Shown here piece after piece: positions 43,409-52,221 of a DNA stretch of 64,000 nt; position 1 is the first letter of the stretch, and each line of letters starts with the position of its first letter. The stretch covers positions 5,208,001 through 5,272,000 of the forward strand of contig NZ_CP107954.1 of NCBI RefSeq assembly GCF_036067295.1, in the 5' to 3' direction. The DNA is from Kribbella sp. NBC_00382 (GTDB lineage: Bacteria; Actinomycetota; Actinomycetes; Propionibacteriales; Kribbellaceae). Below the pieces are notes generated by a model. It did not search any database, was not told the origin of the DNA, and was given only the letters and a program-made list of their open reading frames with translations. The position numbers and the translations under genes were made by a program.

Positions 43409-43723
43409 TCGGCACCTTGAACACCCAACGGCGACCTTGAACAAGTTATTACCTGTTCAAGGTCGCCGTTTGGTGTTCAAGGTCACGCCTTCCTGTCCGG
43501 CGTCGGTTTCCACGGGAAAACCCTCGTTTGTCCTGCGTTGTCAACGTGGCAAGGGTTTTCCAGCCGATGGATGTGGGCAGCATCACCCGTCTCAACGTGA
43601 GACCAGTGTTCAACTGGACTGGTTTTCTGCCTTACTCTGAAAAGACGCCCTCGCCAGTGGAGTCGTCGGGCCAGCGGTCACCACGCCGCGACAGTCACGC
43701 CGCCCAAACCTCAGGGAGTCACC
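43409..43723. other. Structured leader/intergenic region upstream of ppdK
   Basis: 315 nt without genes. It contains a 30-nt-arm palindrome (43414-43483), a second hairpin with arms GGAAAACCCT (43515-43524) and AGGGTTTTCC (43552-43561), and a promoter-like pair TTCAAC (43609-43614) N18 TACTCT (43633-43638). The remainder to GTG 43724 is a 5' leader with GGGAGT as ribosome site. No riboswitch class was recognised. Confidence 0.6.
43414..43483. repeat. 30-nt-arm palindrome with internal repeats
   Basis: Arms 43414-43443 and 43454-43483 match in 29 of 30 positions around a 10-nt loop. Within each arm the unit ACCTTGAACA occurs twice, so the element holds four copies alternating in orientation. 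Position just after the methyltransferase stop suggests a terminator; the internal repeats are unusual for one. Confidence 0.75.
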
Positions 43724-46390
43724 GTGCCGAAACTCGTCTACGACTTCGCCGAAGGCAACAAGTCCATGAAGGAACTGCTCGGCGGCAAGGGGGCCAACCT
43801 CGCCGAGATGACCAACCTGGGCCTGCCGGTACCGCCCGGCTTCACCATCACCGCCGACGCCTGCAAGGTGTTCCTCACGACAGGTTCGGTACCGCCCGAG
43901 CTGGCCGACGAGATCGACCATCACGTCGCCGAGCTCGAGCAGAAGATGGGCAAGAAGCTCGGCCAGGCCGACGACCCGCTGCTCGTCTCGGTCCGCTCCG
44001 GCGCCGCGGTGTCGATGCCCGGGATGATGGAGACGGTGCTCAACGTCGGCCTCAATGACGACTCGGTGAACGGTCTCGCGCACCACTCCGGCAACCCGCG
44101 GTTCGCCTGGGACGCCTACCGGCGGCTGATCCAGATGTTCGGCAAGACTGTGCTCGGGATGGAAGGCGACGTCTTCGAGGACGCGATCGAGGCGGCCAAG
44201 CAAGCCAAGGGGACCAAGAACGACCTCGACCTGGACGCCGACGACCTCAAGACGCTGGTACAGACCTTCAAGACGGCCGTGCACGAGCACACTGGCCGCG
44301 AGTTCCCGCAGGACCCGCGCGAGCAGATGGACCTCGCGACCGAGGCCGTCTTCGGCTCCTGGAACTCCGAGCGCGCGATCCTGTACCGCCGCCAGGAGCG
44401 GATCGCCGCCGACCTCGGTACGGCGGTGAGCGTCTGCTCGATGGTGTTCGGCAACCTCGGGATGGACTCCGGGACGGGTGTCGCGTTCACCCGTGACCCG
44501 TCGAGCGGCCAGCCCGGCGTGTACGGCGACTACCTGCAGAACGCCCAGGGCGAGGACGTCGTCGCCGGCATCCGCAACACGGTCCCGCTCGCCGATCTGG
44601 AGCAGATCGACAAGGCCTCGTACGACGCCCTGATGGCGATCATGGCCAAACTCGAAGGCCACTACCGCGACCTGTGCGACATCGAGTTCACCGTCGAGCG
44701 CGGCAAGCTGTGGATGCTGCAGACCCGGGTCGGCAAGCGGACCGCGGGCGCGGCGTTCCGGATCGCGACCAGCCTGGTCGACGAAGGCGTGATCGACATC
44801 GACGAGGCGCTGCGTCGCGTGAAGGGTGCGCAACTGGCCCAGCTGATGTTCCCGCATTTCGACGACGACGCGGCGAAAGACCTTGTCACCAAGGCGATCG
44901 GCGCTTCGCCGGGTGCCGCCTCCGGCAAGGTGGTCTTCACGTCCGCCGCTGCTGTCGAGGCCGCCGACCGCGGCGAGAAGGTCATCCTGGTACGCCGGGA
45001 GACGAACCCCGACGACCTGCACGGCATGATCGCCGCCCAGGGCGTACTGACCAGCCGCGGCGGCAAGACGTCGCACGCGGCAGTCGTTGCCCGAGGCATG
45101 GGAAAGACGTGTGTCTGCGGCGCCGAGGACCTCGAGGTCAACGTCACGGCCCGCACGATCAAGGTCAAGGACCGGGCGATCGCCGAGGGCGACGTGATCT
45201 CGATCGACGGCACCACGGGCGAGGTGTTCCTCGGCGAGGTACCGGTCGTGCCGTCGCCGGTTGTCCAGTACTTCGAGGGGTCGCTCGAGGCCGACGCCGG
45301 TGACGAGTTGGTGACCGCCGTGGACCGGCTGATCACGCATGCTGATGAGATCCGGCGTCTCGACGTACGGACGAATGCGGACACCGGGGACGATGCGGCC
45401 CGAGCTCGCCGGTTCGGTGCCCAGGGCATCGGTCTCTGCCGGACCGAGCACATGTTCCTGGGGGAGCGTCGCGAGGCCGTCGAGCGGTTGATCCTGGCGG
45501 ACTCGGCGGAGGAGAGCGACGCGGCGCTCGCAGTACTGGAACCCCTGCAGCGTAAGGACTTCCTGGAACTGCTCGGCGCGATGGACGGGCTGCCGGTGAC
45601 GATCCGGTTGATCGACCCGCCGCTGCACGAGTTCCTGCCGCCGCTGACCGAGCTGACCGTGAAGGTCGCGCTCGCCAAGGAGCGCGGCGAGGATCCGGGA
45701 CGCGACGCCGTCCTGCTCACCGCGGTCGAGCGGCTGGCCGAGCAGAACCCGATGCTCGGGCTGCGCGGCGTACGACTCGGGCTGATGATCCCGGGCTTGT
45801 TCAAGATGCAGGTACGGGCGATCGCCTCCGCGGCTGCCGAGCTGAAGAAGGCCGGTAAGGATCCGCGGCCGGAGATCATGATCCCGCTCGTCGGCGCGGT
45901 CCAGGAGCTCCAGTTCACCCGCGACGAGGTGGAAGCGGTGCTGGCCGATGTGGCCAAGGCCGAGGGCGTGGAGTGGTCGACGCCGATCGGCACCATGATC
46001 GAGCTGCCCCGGGCCGCGGTGACGGCGGAGCAGATCGCCGAGGCGGCTGAGTTCTTCTCCTTCGGTACCAACGACCTGACCCAGATGACATGGGGCTTCA
46101 GTCGCGACGACGTGGAGGGCTCGTTCTTCTCGAAGTACCTGGAGAAGGGGATCTTCGCGGTCTCACCGTTCGAGTCGATCGACCGCGAGGGCGTCGGCGC
46201 GCTGGTCCGGATGGGCGCCGAGCGCGGCCGCTCCACCCGCCCCGACCTCAAGCTCGGCATCTGCGGCGAACACGGCGGCGACCCGGAGAGCATCCACTTC
46301 TTCCATGAGGTGGGCCTCGACTACGTCTCCTGCTCCCCGTTCCGCGTCCCAGTGGCCCGCCTCGAAGCGGGCCGCGCGGCGCTGGATTAA
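43724..46390 (+). CDS. ppdK: Pyruvate, phosphate dikinase
   Basis: 888-aa enzyme interconverting pyruvate, ATP and Pi with phosphoenolpyruvate, AMP and PPi; links glycolysis and gluconeogenesis. Domains in order: nucleotide-binding (KELLGGKGANLAEM near residue 17; SVRSGAAVSMPGMMET near 90), central phosphohistidine domain (RGGKTSHAAVVARGMGKTCVCGAE; His at about 454), and C-terminal PEP/pyruvate barrel (GLCRTEHMF, FSFGTNDLTQMTWG near 778, LGICGEHGGDPES near 843). Length is typical. GTG 43724 has GGGAGT upstream. Regulation may involve the palindromic leader. Confidence 0.96.
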   Translation: MPKLVYDFAEGNKSMKELLGGKGANLAEMTNLGLPVPPGFTITADACKVFLTTGSVPPELADEIDHHVAELEQKMGKKLGQADDPLLVSVRSGAAVSMPGMMETVLNVGLNDDSVNGLAHHSGNPRFAWDAYRRLIQMFGKTVLGMEGDVFEDAIEAAKQAKGTKNDLDLDADDLKTLVQTFKTAVHEHTGREFPQDPREQMDLATEAVFGSWNSERAILYRRQERIAADLGTAVSVCSMVFGNLGMDSGTGVAFTRDPSSGQPGVYGDYLQNAQGEDVVAGIRNTVPLADLEQIDKASYDALMAIMAKLEGHYRDLCDIEFTVERGKLWMLQTRVGKRTAGAAFRIATSLVDEGVIDIDEALRRVKGAQLAQLMFPHFDDDAAKDLVTKAIGASPGAASGKVVFTSAAAVEAADRGEKVILVRRETNPDDLHGMIAAQGVLTSRGGKTSHAAVVARGMGKTCVCGAEDLEVNVTARTIKVKDRAIAEGDVISIDGTTGEVFLGEVPVVPSPVVQYFEGSLEADAGDELVTAVDRLITHADEIRRLDVRTNADTGDDAARARRFGAQGIGLCRTEHMFLGERREAVERLILADSAEESDAALAVLEPLQRKDFLELLGAMDGLPVTIRLIDPPLHEFLPPLTELTVKVALAKERGEDPGRDAVLLTAVERLAEQNPMLGLRGVRLGLMIPGLFKMQVRAIASAAAELKKAGKDPRPEIMIPLVGAVQELQFTRDEVEAVLADVAKAEGVEWSTPIGTMIELPRAAVTAEQIAEAAEFFSFGTNDLTQMTWGFSRDDVEGSFFSKYLEKGIFAVSPFESIDREGVGALVRMGAERGRSTRPDLKLGICGEHGGDPESIHFFHEVGLDYVSCSPFRVPVARLEAGRAALD

Positions 46391-46430
46391 CCCCTGACCC
46401 TTCCCGTACGTCGGGCGCTAGCCTTCAGCA

Positions 46431-47225
46431 ATGAGCCGCGAGAGCTTGCGCCAGACGTTCGGGGAGGACGCGGAACTCTACGACCGGGTCCGGCCGACCT
46501 ATCCACCTCGCCTGTACGACGATGTCGCGAGGTTGCTCGGAGATCCGCAGCGCCCTCGGGTGCTGGAGATCGGCTGCGGAACGGGCCAGGCGACGAAGCC
46601 GATGCTGGAGCGTGGCTGGTCGGTGAAGGCCGTCGAGCTGAGTCCCGAGCTGGGCCGGGTAGCTCGGGCCAACCTGGCCGAGCTCGAGGTGATCACGGCT
46701 GCCTTCGAGGACTGGCCGTTGCCGGCGGAGAAGTTCGACCTGGTGCTGTCGGCGACCGCGTTCCACTGGATCGATCCGGAGGTACGGGTGCCGAAGTCGG
46801 CCGATGCGTTGCGGCCGGGTGGACTGCTCGCGATCGTCTCGACGCATCACATCGCCGGTGGCTCCGAGCAGTTCTGGATCGATGTGCAGGACTGCTACCG
46901 GCGCTTCACCGAGGATGCGGTCGAGGTCAGGATGCTGACAGCGGCCGAAGTACCGCAGGAGGACTCCGGCGAGATCGGCGCAAGTGGCCGGTTCGGGCCG
47001 GTCGTTGTCCGTCAGTACGAGTGGGAACAGCGCTACACGGCCGCCGAGTACCTCGATCTGCTGAGTTCTTACTCCGGTCATCGGGCCTTGACTTCTGCGC
47101 GGCGTAACGGACTGTACGGGTGTGTAAGCGCTCTCATCAACGCGGCCGGGGGGTCGATCACTAAGCGTTACCTGACGAGACTGACCGCTGCAAATCGCCT
47201 TAACCAACCTCTTGCATCCGGGTGA
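46431..47225 (+). CDS. Class I SAM-dependent methyltransferase
   Basis: 264-aa methyltransferase. N-terminal FGEDAELYDRVRPTYPPRLYDDVARLLG is typical of UbiE/Coq5-like family; motif I VLEIGCGTGQATKPML (about 44), AVELSPELG (about 68), and FDLVLSATAFHWIDPE (about 103) follow. The substrate cannot be deduced. ATG 46431 lies 6 nt after TAGCCT (46419-46424), suggesting a leaderless mRNA. Terminates within a region rich in inverted repeats. Confidence 0.86.
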   Translation: MSRESLRQTFGEDAELYDRVRPTYPPRLYDDVARLLGDPQRPRVLEIGCGTGQATKPMLERGWSVKAVELSPELGRVARANLAELEVITAAFEDWPLPAEKFDLVLSATAFHWIDPEVRVPKSADALRPGGLLAIVSTHHIAGGSEQFWIDVQDCYRRFTEDAVEVRMLTAAEVPQEDSGEIGASGRFGPVVVRQYEWEQRYTAAEYLDLLSSYSGHRALTSARRNGLYGCVSALINAAGGSITKRYLTRLTAANRLNQPLASG

Positions 47226-47246
47226 TCCGGTGGTCAAAATAACCGA

Positions 47247-47323
47247 GCGGGAAGGGCGATCACCGTCGACTTTAGGGTCCGACCTGAACCAGCCGCTGTG
47301 GCGGCTCGTGACTCCCTTCCCGC
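47247..47323. terminator. Possible terminator/stem region
   Basis: Outer arms GCGGGAAGGG (47247-47256) and CCCTTCCCGC (47314-47323) with an inner hairpin AGCCGC (47291-47296) pairing with GCGGCT (47301-47306). Lies 21 nt beyond the methyltransferase stop. Interpretation as terminator is tentative. Confidence 0.45.
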
Positions 47324-47376
47324 ACCAACGTTGAGATGGCGAGCGGGCCGTGACCTCCCTGAGTAGGGTTGAGGTC

Positions 47377-47649
47377 ATGGCCCTTTTCGCACTCACGCTG
47401 AAGTTCACCGATCTCGAACGCCGCTTGGAGGTCATGCCGGCCCACCGGGCGTACCTCGACGAGCTGTACGCCGCGGGCAAGCTGCACGCCGCCGGACCGT
47501 TCGTCGATGCGACCGGTGCCCTGCTGATCTACGACGTCGCCGACGAGGCGGAGGTCCGGGACATCCTCGCCAAGGACCCCTACACCGCGGCTGACATCTA
47601 CGAGATCGTCACGCTGCAGGAGTGGGAGAAGCGCTTCCCGCCGGCCTGA
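47377..47649 (+). CDS. YCII-domain protein
   Basis: 90-aa YciI-like ferredoxin-fold protein (ALFALTLKFTDLERRLEVMPAHRAYLDELYAAGKLHAAGPF ... LAKDPYTAADIYEIVTL). His30-region His and an Asp form the putative active site of the family; function undefined. ATG 47377 is chosen because a TAGGGT -10 (47364-47369) ends 7 nt before it; an earlier in-frame GTG/ATG at 47350 would fall ahead of that promoter. Confidence 0.85.
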   Translation: MALFALTLKFTDLERRLEVMPAHRAYLDELYAAGKLHAAGPFVDATGALLIYDVADEAEVRDILAKDPYTAADIYEIVTLQEWEKRFPPA

Positions 47650-47672
47650 GCACCGGCGGTACGTAGTACAGG

Positions 47673-48902
47673 TCAGACCTCGGTCGGCTCGAGCTCGAGG
47701 TAGTCGACGTAGGCCCACAGCCAGACGAGCGGGGCGAGCACCATCTCGGGCTCGCCTGTCTCGTCGTCGGCGACGAACAGCATCGACGCGTCGCCGTTCG
47801 AAATGTCCTCGAGCACGGCCGGGCAGACCGCGACGGCGGCGTCGAACGGGATCACCTCGGGGCCGTCGTCCCACAGCGGCGCGGGCAGCGGCAGGACCGG
47901 CGCCTCCTCGGTGCCGTCCATCTCGACCGAGACCTTCTGCAGCATCTCGTACAGGTCGTAGGAGATCAGGCCGGCCAGCGGGCTGCCGTCGATGCCGATC
48001 AGGTACGGATCGTCGGCGCCGGAACGGAACGCGTCGCGGACCTCGGGGAACGCGGCCGGTAGGTCCGCCACCTCGATGTACGGCGCCTCGGCCTCCTCCT
48101 CGAGCTCGGCTTCCTCCTCCGCCAGTGCACCGCTGCGCATCTGGTCGAACGAGTGCAGCAGATCGTTCAGCTCGTCGTACGCGCCACCGCCCGGAGCTGC
48201 CTGCGCCCGGTTCTCCAGGTCGCGCAGGTGCTCGATCAGGTCGTCCTCGAAGTGCAGGTCGTACTTCGGCAGCCCAGGCTCGCGTCCGGCGTTGATCCGC
48301 GCGACGAGCTGGGTGGAGATCGGCCCGAGCCGCTCGGCGAGCACCTCGAGCGGGGTGGTCGGCTTGTCCTCCTCGTCGTACGCGCAGGAGTCGTCCTCGG
48401 TCTTGCCGTCGCTCTCCATCGCGAGCAGCACCGAGAACGCGGGGAACGCGATCAGGGCCGCGGTCGCGAGCATCCCGTCGCCGATCAGCATCAGCGGGTT
48501 GCCGCCCGCCTCGGTCCGGCGCAGGTGGTCGGGCAGCAGGACGGCGGCCTGCTCGACGTTCACCTGGCTGGCCAGCGAGGACAGGCCGTGATCGGCGTCC
48601 ACCCCGAGCTGCTCGACGAGCGTCTCGGAGCTCATGTCGAAGGTGGAGCGGAGGTAGTAGCGCAACCAGCCGGCGTCGACCGGGTTGCCCAGCAGTTCGG
48701 CGATCCGGGCGCGGAAGTCGGCGAGATCGGCGATCGCGAGCACGACCAGCACCGGCTGATCGCCGTCGCCGATCACCAGCGGCCGGGTATCGCCGTTCTG
48801 GAAGCCGTCGATGACCTGGTGCAAGCCTTCGGCAGCCGCTTCAAGCGGCCAGGACTCCGCCTCGAACTCGGTCACACCCGCGGTGTGAACGTCGTCGGGC
48901 AT
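47673..48902 (-). CDS. Acidic protein with repeated Phd-like modules, unknown function
   Basis: 409-aa strongly acidic cytoplasmic protein. Four short modules share a pattern GxxxPxLxIGDxGxxxxxLxxxxx followed by a helix: GDTRPLVIGDGDQPVLVVLAI (about 37), GGNPLMLIGDGMLATAALIAF (about 133), ADDPYLIGIDGSPLAGLISYD (about 295) and GDASMLFVADDETGEPEMVLA (about 367). The pattern recalls the beta-hairpin of YefM/Phd antitoxins, but the similarity is my reading and unverified. A highly acidic linker (EEEAELEEEAEAP) lies near 270. No toxin-like partner is adjacent. ATG 48902 starts it; single gene, convergent with the YCII gene. Confidence 0.7.
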   Translation of the reverse strand: MPDDVHTAGVTEFEAESWPLEAAAEGLHQVIDGFQNGDTRPLVIGDGDQPVLVVLAIADLADFRARIAELLGNPVDAGWLRYYLRSTFDMSSETLVEQLGVDADHGLSSLASQVNVEQAAVLLPDHLRRTEAGGNPLMLIGDGMLATAALIAFPAFSVLLAMESDGKTEDDSCAYDEEDKPTTPLEVLAERLGPISTQLVARINAGREPGLPKYDLHFEDDLIEHLRDLENRAQAAPGGGAYDELNDLLHSFDQMRSGALAEEEAELEEEAEAPYIEVADLPAAFPEVRDAFRSGADDPYLIGIDGSPLAGLISYDLYEMLQKVSVEMDGTEEAPVLPLPAPLWDDGPEVIPFDAAVAVCPAVLEDISNGDASMLFVADDETGEPEMVLAPLVWLWAYVDYLELEPTEV

Positions 48903-49022
48903 CGATGGTTCCTCTCCGGGCGGTCGGAATGGCTAAGACTATGACGCTGGGGAAGCACCGGGGGCTGGCGGCCGGTGCGTCGTGACCTTGACTACGCTGT
49001 AGGCGGCGGGTCGGTGCAGAGG

Positions 49023-49044
49023 TATCTCACATGTGAGATAAGGT
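49023..49044 (+). promoter_or_regulatory. 18-bp palindromic operator at the HTH-MurA promoter
   Basis: Perfect palindrome TATCTCACATGTGAGATA (49023-49040). The -10 candidate TAAGGT (49039-49044) begins in its last two bases, and ATG 49052 lies 7 nt after, a leaderless layout. No clear -35 sequence is present, so an activator or extended -10 may be involved. The encoded protein starts with an XRE-type HTH that plausibly binds here. Confidence 0.75.
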
Positions 49045-49051
49045 CCGGCGC

Positions 49052-50578
49052 ATGACTGATGACTACCTGAGCCGGATCGGCAATCTCATCCGGGACGCCC
49101 GCAAGCACCGTGGCTGGACGCAGACCCAGCTCGCCGACGTGCTGGGCACCAGTCAAAGTGCGGTGAACCGGATCGAAAAGGGCCATCAGAACCTCACTCT
49201 CGAGATGCTCGCCCGGATCGGCGAAGCACTCGACTCCGAGATTGTCTCTCTCGGTGGCGGTCCGGTCCACCTCCGTGTCGTCGGTGGACGCCAACTGTCC
49301 GGATCCATCGATGTGAAGTCGTCCAAGAACGCCGGTGTGGCGCTGCTTTGCGCGTCCTTGCTCAACAAGGGCCGGACCACGCTGCGCAAGGTCGCCCGGA
49401 TCGAAGAGGTCAACCGGCTGCTCGAAGTACTGAACTCGATCGGCGTGAAGACCACCTGGCTGAACGACGCCGGCGACCTGGAGATCGTGCCGCCGGAGCA
49501 CCTCGACCTGGCCGGGATGGACGCCGAGGCGGCCCGCCGGACCCGCAGCATCATCATGTTCCTCGGCCCGCTGCTGCACCGCGAGGACACCTTCGCGCTG
49601 CCGTACGCCGGTGGCTGCGACCTCGGCACCCGGACCGTCGAGCCGCACATGTCGGCTCTGCGCCCGTTCGGTCTGGAGATCAAGGCGACCGCGGGGGAGT
49701 ACCACGCGCTGGTCAACCGCGCGATCACGCCGGGCAAGCCGATCGTACTGACCGAGCGCGGCGACACCGTGACCGAGAACGCGATCATGGCCGCCGCCCG
49801 GTACGACGGTGTCACGGTGATCCGCAACGCCTCGTCGAACTACATGGTCCAGGACCTGTGCTTCTACCTCGACCTGCTCGGGGTGAAGATCGACGGCGTC
49901 GGCTCGACCACGCTGACCGTGCACGGCACGCCGGACATCGACGTCGACGTCGACTACGCGCCGTCCGAGGACCCGATCGAGGCGATGAGCCTGCTCACCG
50001 CGGCGATCGTGACGAGCTCGGAGATCACCATCCGGCGGGCGCCGATCGAGTTCCTGGAGATCGAGCTGGCGCTGCTGGAGGAGATGGGTCTCGACTACAG
50101 CCGCAGCGACGAGTACCTGGCCGAGAACGGCCGGACCCGGCTGGTCGACCTGACCACCCGGCCGTCCACGCTGCACGCGCCGATCGACAAGATCCACCCG
50201 ATGCCCTTCCCGGGCCTGAACATCGACAACCTGCCGTTCTTCGCGGTGATCGCGGCGACGGCGACCGGGCAGACGCTGATCCACGACTGGGTCTACGAGA
50301 ACCGCGCGATCTACCTGACCGACCTGAACAAGCTCGGCGGCCGGGTCAAGCTGCTCGACCCGCACCGGGTGATGGTCGAGGGTCCGACGCACTTCTCCGG
50401 CGCCGAGATCATGTGCCCGCCGGCGCTGCGGCCGGCGGTCGTCACGCTGATCGCGATGATGGCGGCGAAGGGTACGTCGGTGCTGCGCTCGGTCTACGTG
50501 ATCAACCGCGGCTACGAGGAACTCGCCACCCGCCTCAACTCGCTAGGCGCCCAGATCGAGACGTTCCGCGACATCTGA
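49052..50578 (+). CDS. murA: MurA-type enolpyruvyl transferase with N-terminal HTH
   Basis: 508-aa fusion. Residues 1-65 are a Cro/C1-type HTH (IGNLIRDARKHRGWTQTQLADVLGTSQSAVNRIEKGHQNLTLEMLARIGEALDSEI). The rest is UDP-N-acetylglucosamine 1-carboxyvinyltransferase, transferring enolpyruvate from PEP in the first committed step of peptidoglycan synthesis: GSIDVKSSKNA (about 85), the fosfomycin-target Cys189 in YAGGCDLGTR, LTERGDTVTENAIM (about 230) and the C-terminal catalytic Asp/Arg region. Cys at this position predicts fosfomycin sensitivity. The HTH-MurA layout suggests an enzyme that also regulates its own promoter. Overlaps the convergent hydrolase by 36 nt. Confidence 0.93.
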   Translation: MTDDYLSRIGNLIRDARKHRGWTQTQLADVLGTSQSAVNRIEKGHQNLTLEMLARIGEALDSEIVSLGGGPVHLRVVGGRQLSGSIDVKSSKNAGVALLCASLLNKGRTTLRKVARIEEVNRLLEVLNSIGVKTTWLNDAGDLEIVPPEHLDLAGMDAEAARRTRSIIMFLGPLLHREDTFALPYAGGCDLGTRTVEPHMSALRPFGLEIKATAGEYHALVNRAITPGKPIVLTERGDTVTENAIMAAARYDGVTVIRNASSNYMVQDLCFYLDLLGVKIDGVGSTTLTVHGTPDIDVDVDYAPSEDPIEAMSLLTAAIVTSSEITIRRAPIEFLEIELALLEEMGLDYSRSDEYLAENGRTRLVDLTTRPSTLHAPIDKIHPMPFPGLNIDNLPFFAVIAATATGQTLIHDWVYENRAIYLTDLNKLGGRVKLLDPHRVMVEGPTHFSGAEIMCPPALRPAVVTLIAMMAAKGTSVLRSVYVINRGYEELATRLNSLGAQIETFRDI

Positions 50579-51400
50579 GTCCTGGATGCTGTGCTGGTCT
50601 TGTATGTAGGCCACGGCCTCGGTGATCACCTCCGGATCGACCATGATCCCGCGGTGCCCGAGGCCGTTCGTCTGCAGGAAGTGCGCCTTCGCTCCGTACC
50701 TCTTGAGGAGGATCGGCGCCTGACTCGGATCGACCACGTCATCCTCGTCGTTGTGGATCGCCAGCAGCTCTGTCGCGCCTTCGGAGACCGAGTACTTCGC
50801 CCAGATCGTCTCGTCGCCGTCGAACAGTCCGCGCTCGATCGCCTTCCTCAGCTCGGCGTTGACCTTGGGGCCGAGTTCCAGCTCGCGGCAGAAGGCGTCG
50901 ACCAGGTAGCCGAACTCGGCCGGCCCGCTGATCGTCACCACCCGCCGGGCCTGGACGCCTTCGCGGAGCGCGTACAGCACGAACGGGACGCCGAGCGAAT
51001 GCGCGATCACGCCCTCGAAGGCCCCGTACCTGTCCGCCAGCCGCTTGATGATCCGCTGGTGATCGAGGATCGTCCCCGCCTTGAGCTGAGTGTCGCCGTG
51101 CCCGGGGGCGTCGTACGAGACCGGGCTGTACCCGAGTTCGAGCAGCCGCTCGACGAAGGCGTAGAACCGCGAAGCCCGCGACCGCCACCCGTGCACGAGC
51201 AGCACGGGCCGCTCGCCATCACCCCACGCGTAGGTGACCACTCCATCGACCATTTGGACGCTGGCTGCGTCGTGGACCGCGCGCTCCGCCGTCCGCACCT
51301 TGCCGCGCGCCATCGGCCGACGCCACAACTCGAACGCCACCCGCCCCGCGACCCTCGGCGGCAACACCTTCAAACTCGCCCGCACCACCTCGACGATCAC
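50543..51400 (-). CDS. Alpha/beta hydrolase
   Basis: 285-aa alpha/beta hydrolase. The oxyanion loop LLVHGWRSRASRF (about 68), the nucleophile elbow GVIAHSLGVPF (Ser about 128) and a C-terminal His (TNGLGHRGIM, about 248) are visible, with Asp in NDEDDVVD (about 218). Substrate unknown. GTG 51400 is chosen because AAAGGGG precedes it at about 6 nt; a longer frame to 51490 lies across the shared promoter. It ends 36 nt into the convergent murA gene. Divergent from a TetR gene with an operator in between, which suggests that TetR represses it. Confidence 0.85.
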   Translation of the reverse strand: MIVEVVRASLKVLPPRVAGRVAFELWRRPMARGKVRTAERAVHDAASVQMVDGVVTYAWGDGERPVLLVHGWRSRASRFYAFVERLLELGYSPVSYDAPGHGDTQLKAGTILDHQRIIKRLADRYGAFEGVIAHSLGVPFVLYALREGVQARRVVTISGPAEFGYLVDAFCRELELGPKVNAELRKAIERGLFDGDETIWAKYSVSEGATELLAIHNDEDDVVDPSQAPILLKRYGAKAHFLQTNGLGHRGIMVDPEVITEAVAYIQDQHSIQDSDVAERLDLGA

Positions 51401-51425
51401 CGCGCGCCCCTTTGCTAGGAAAACT

Positions 51426-51441
51426 ATACGAACGGTCGTAT
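51426..51441. promoter_or_regulatory. TetR-type operator between hydrolase and TetR genes
   Basis: ATACGAACGGTCGTAT: 6-bp arms with a 4-bp spacer, in an AT-rich island of the otherwise GC-rich gap. It matches the ACGA-NNNN-TCGT pattern common to TetR operators. Dual control of both divergent genes is inferred. Confidence 0.7.
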
Positions 51442-51501
51442 TATTAGTTTGTGCAGCTGGTGGCGTCAAGCGAACTAGGATCTCCGGCACAGGAGGTGGC
51501 G

Positions 51502-52134
51502 GTGGAGACGCGTGTCGACGGACGGCTGGTGCGGGGCGACCAGACCCGGCGGATCGTGCTGCGCAAAGCGGTCGACATCGCCTCGGTGGATGGCCTGGAA
51601 GGTCTGTCGATCGGACGGCTGGCCAAGGAGCTCGAGCTGAGCAAGGGCGGGGTGTTCGCGCACTTCGGGTCCAAGGAAGAGCTGCAGCTGGCGACGGTTC
51701 GCGCGGCTCGCCGGATCTACGCCGACGCGGTCGTCGAGCCGGCCTTCAAGGTCCCGCCCGGGCTCGGGCGGGTCTGGGCGTTGAGTGAGTGCTGGCTCGA
51801 CTATTCCGAGCGCCGGGTGTTTCCGGGCGGATGCTTCTTCGCCAAGGCTTCGCATGAGTACGGCGCACGGGGTGGAGCAGTCCACGACTACCTGGCCGAG
51901 GTCAACCACGAGTGGATCCAGCTCGTCGAACAGACCGTCGCCGAAGCGATTGCGGCCGGCGAGTTAGCGGCGGATGCAGCACAACTCGCCTTCGAGTTAA
52001 ACGCCTACTACGACTCGGCGAACCTCGCCTCCCTCCTCCGCAACGACGACGGCGCCATCTACGACCGAGCCCGTCAGTCGATTCGCGCCCGACTCGAATC
52101 AGCAGCGACCGCCGGTACTGCGCTGCCCTGGTAA
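51502..52134 (+). CDS. TetR family transcriptional regulator
   Basis: 210-aa TetR repressor. HTH LRKAVDIASVDGLEGLSIGRLAKELELSKGGVFAHFGSKEELQLATV occupies about 15-60; a C-terminal helical effector domain follows (PGGCFFAKASHEYGARGGAVHDYL). AGGAGG 5 nt before GTG 51502 fixes the start; the frame continues upstream without a site. Divergent from an alpha/beta hydrolase gene that it presumably represses. Confidence 0.9.
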   Translation: METRVDGRLVRGDQTRRIVLRKAVDIASVDGLEGLSIGRLAKELELSKGGVFAHFGSKEELQLATVRAARRIYADAVVEPAFKVPPGLGRVWALSECWLDYSERRVFPGGCFFAKASHEYGARGGAVHDYLAEVNHEWIQLVEQTVAEAIAAGELAADAAQLAFELNAYYDSANLASLLRNDDGAIYDRARQSIRARLESAATAGTALPW

Positions 52135-52221
52135 TCCCGGATACACCGGCCCGGGTTGGTGTGGTTGCGGGGTGCTGATCGCGAGGTGCTCTTGATCGGG
52201 TTGGGGGCCCCGATCCGGGCG

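Noticed and set aside
43490..43723. Riboswitch upstream of ppdK
   Set aside because: Hairpins are present, but no conserved riboswitch core was recognised; recorded as structured leader only.
43610..45628. Long open frame on the minus strand opposite ppdK
   Set aside because: Mirror of a well-conserved enzyme gene; composition is typical of antisense frames.
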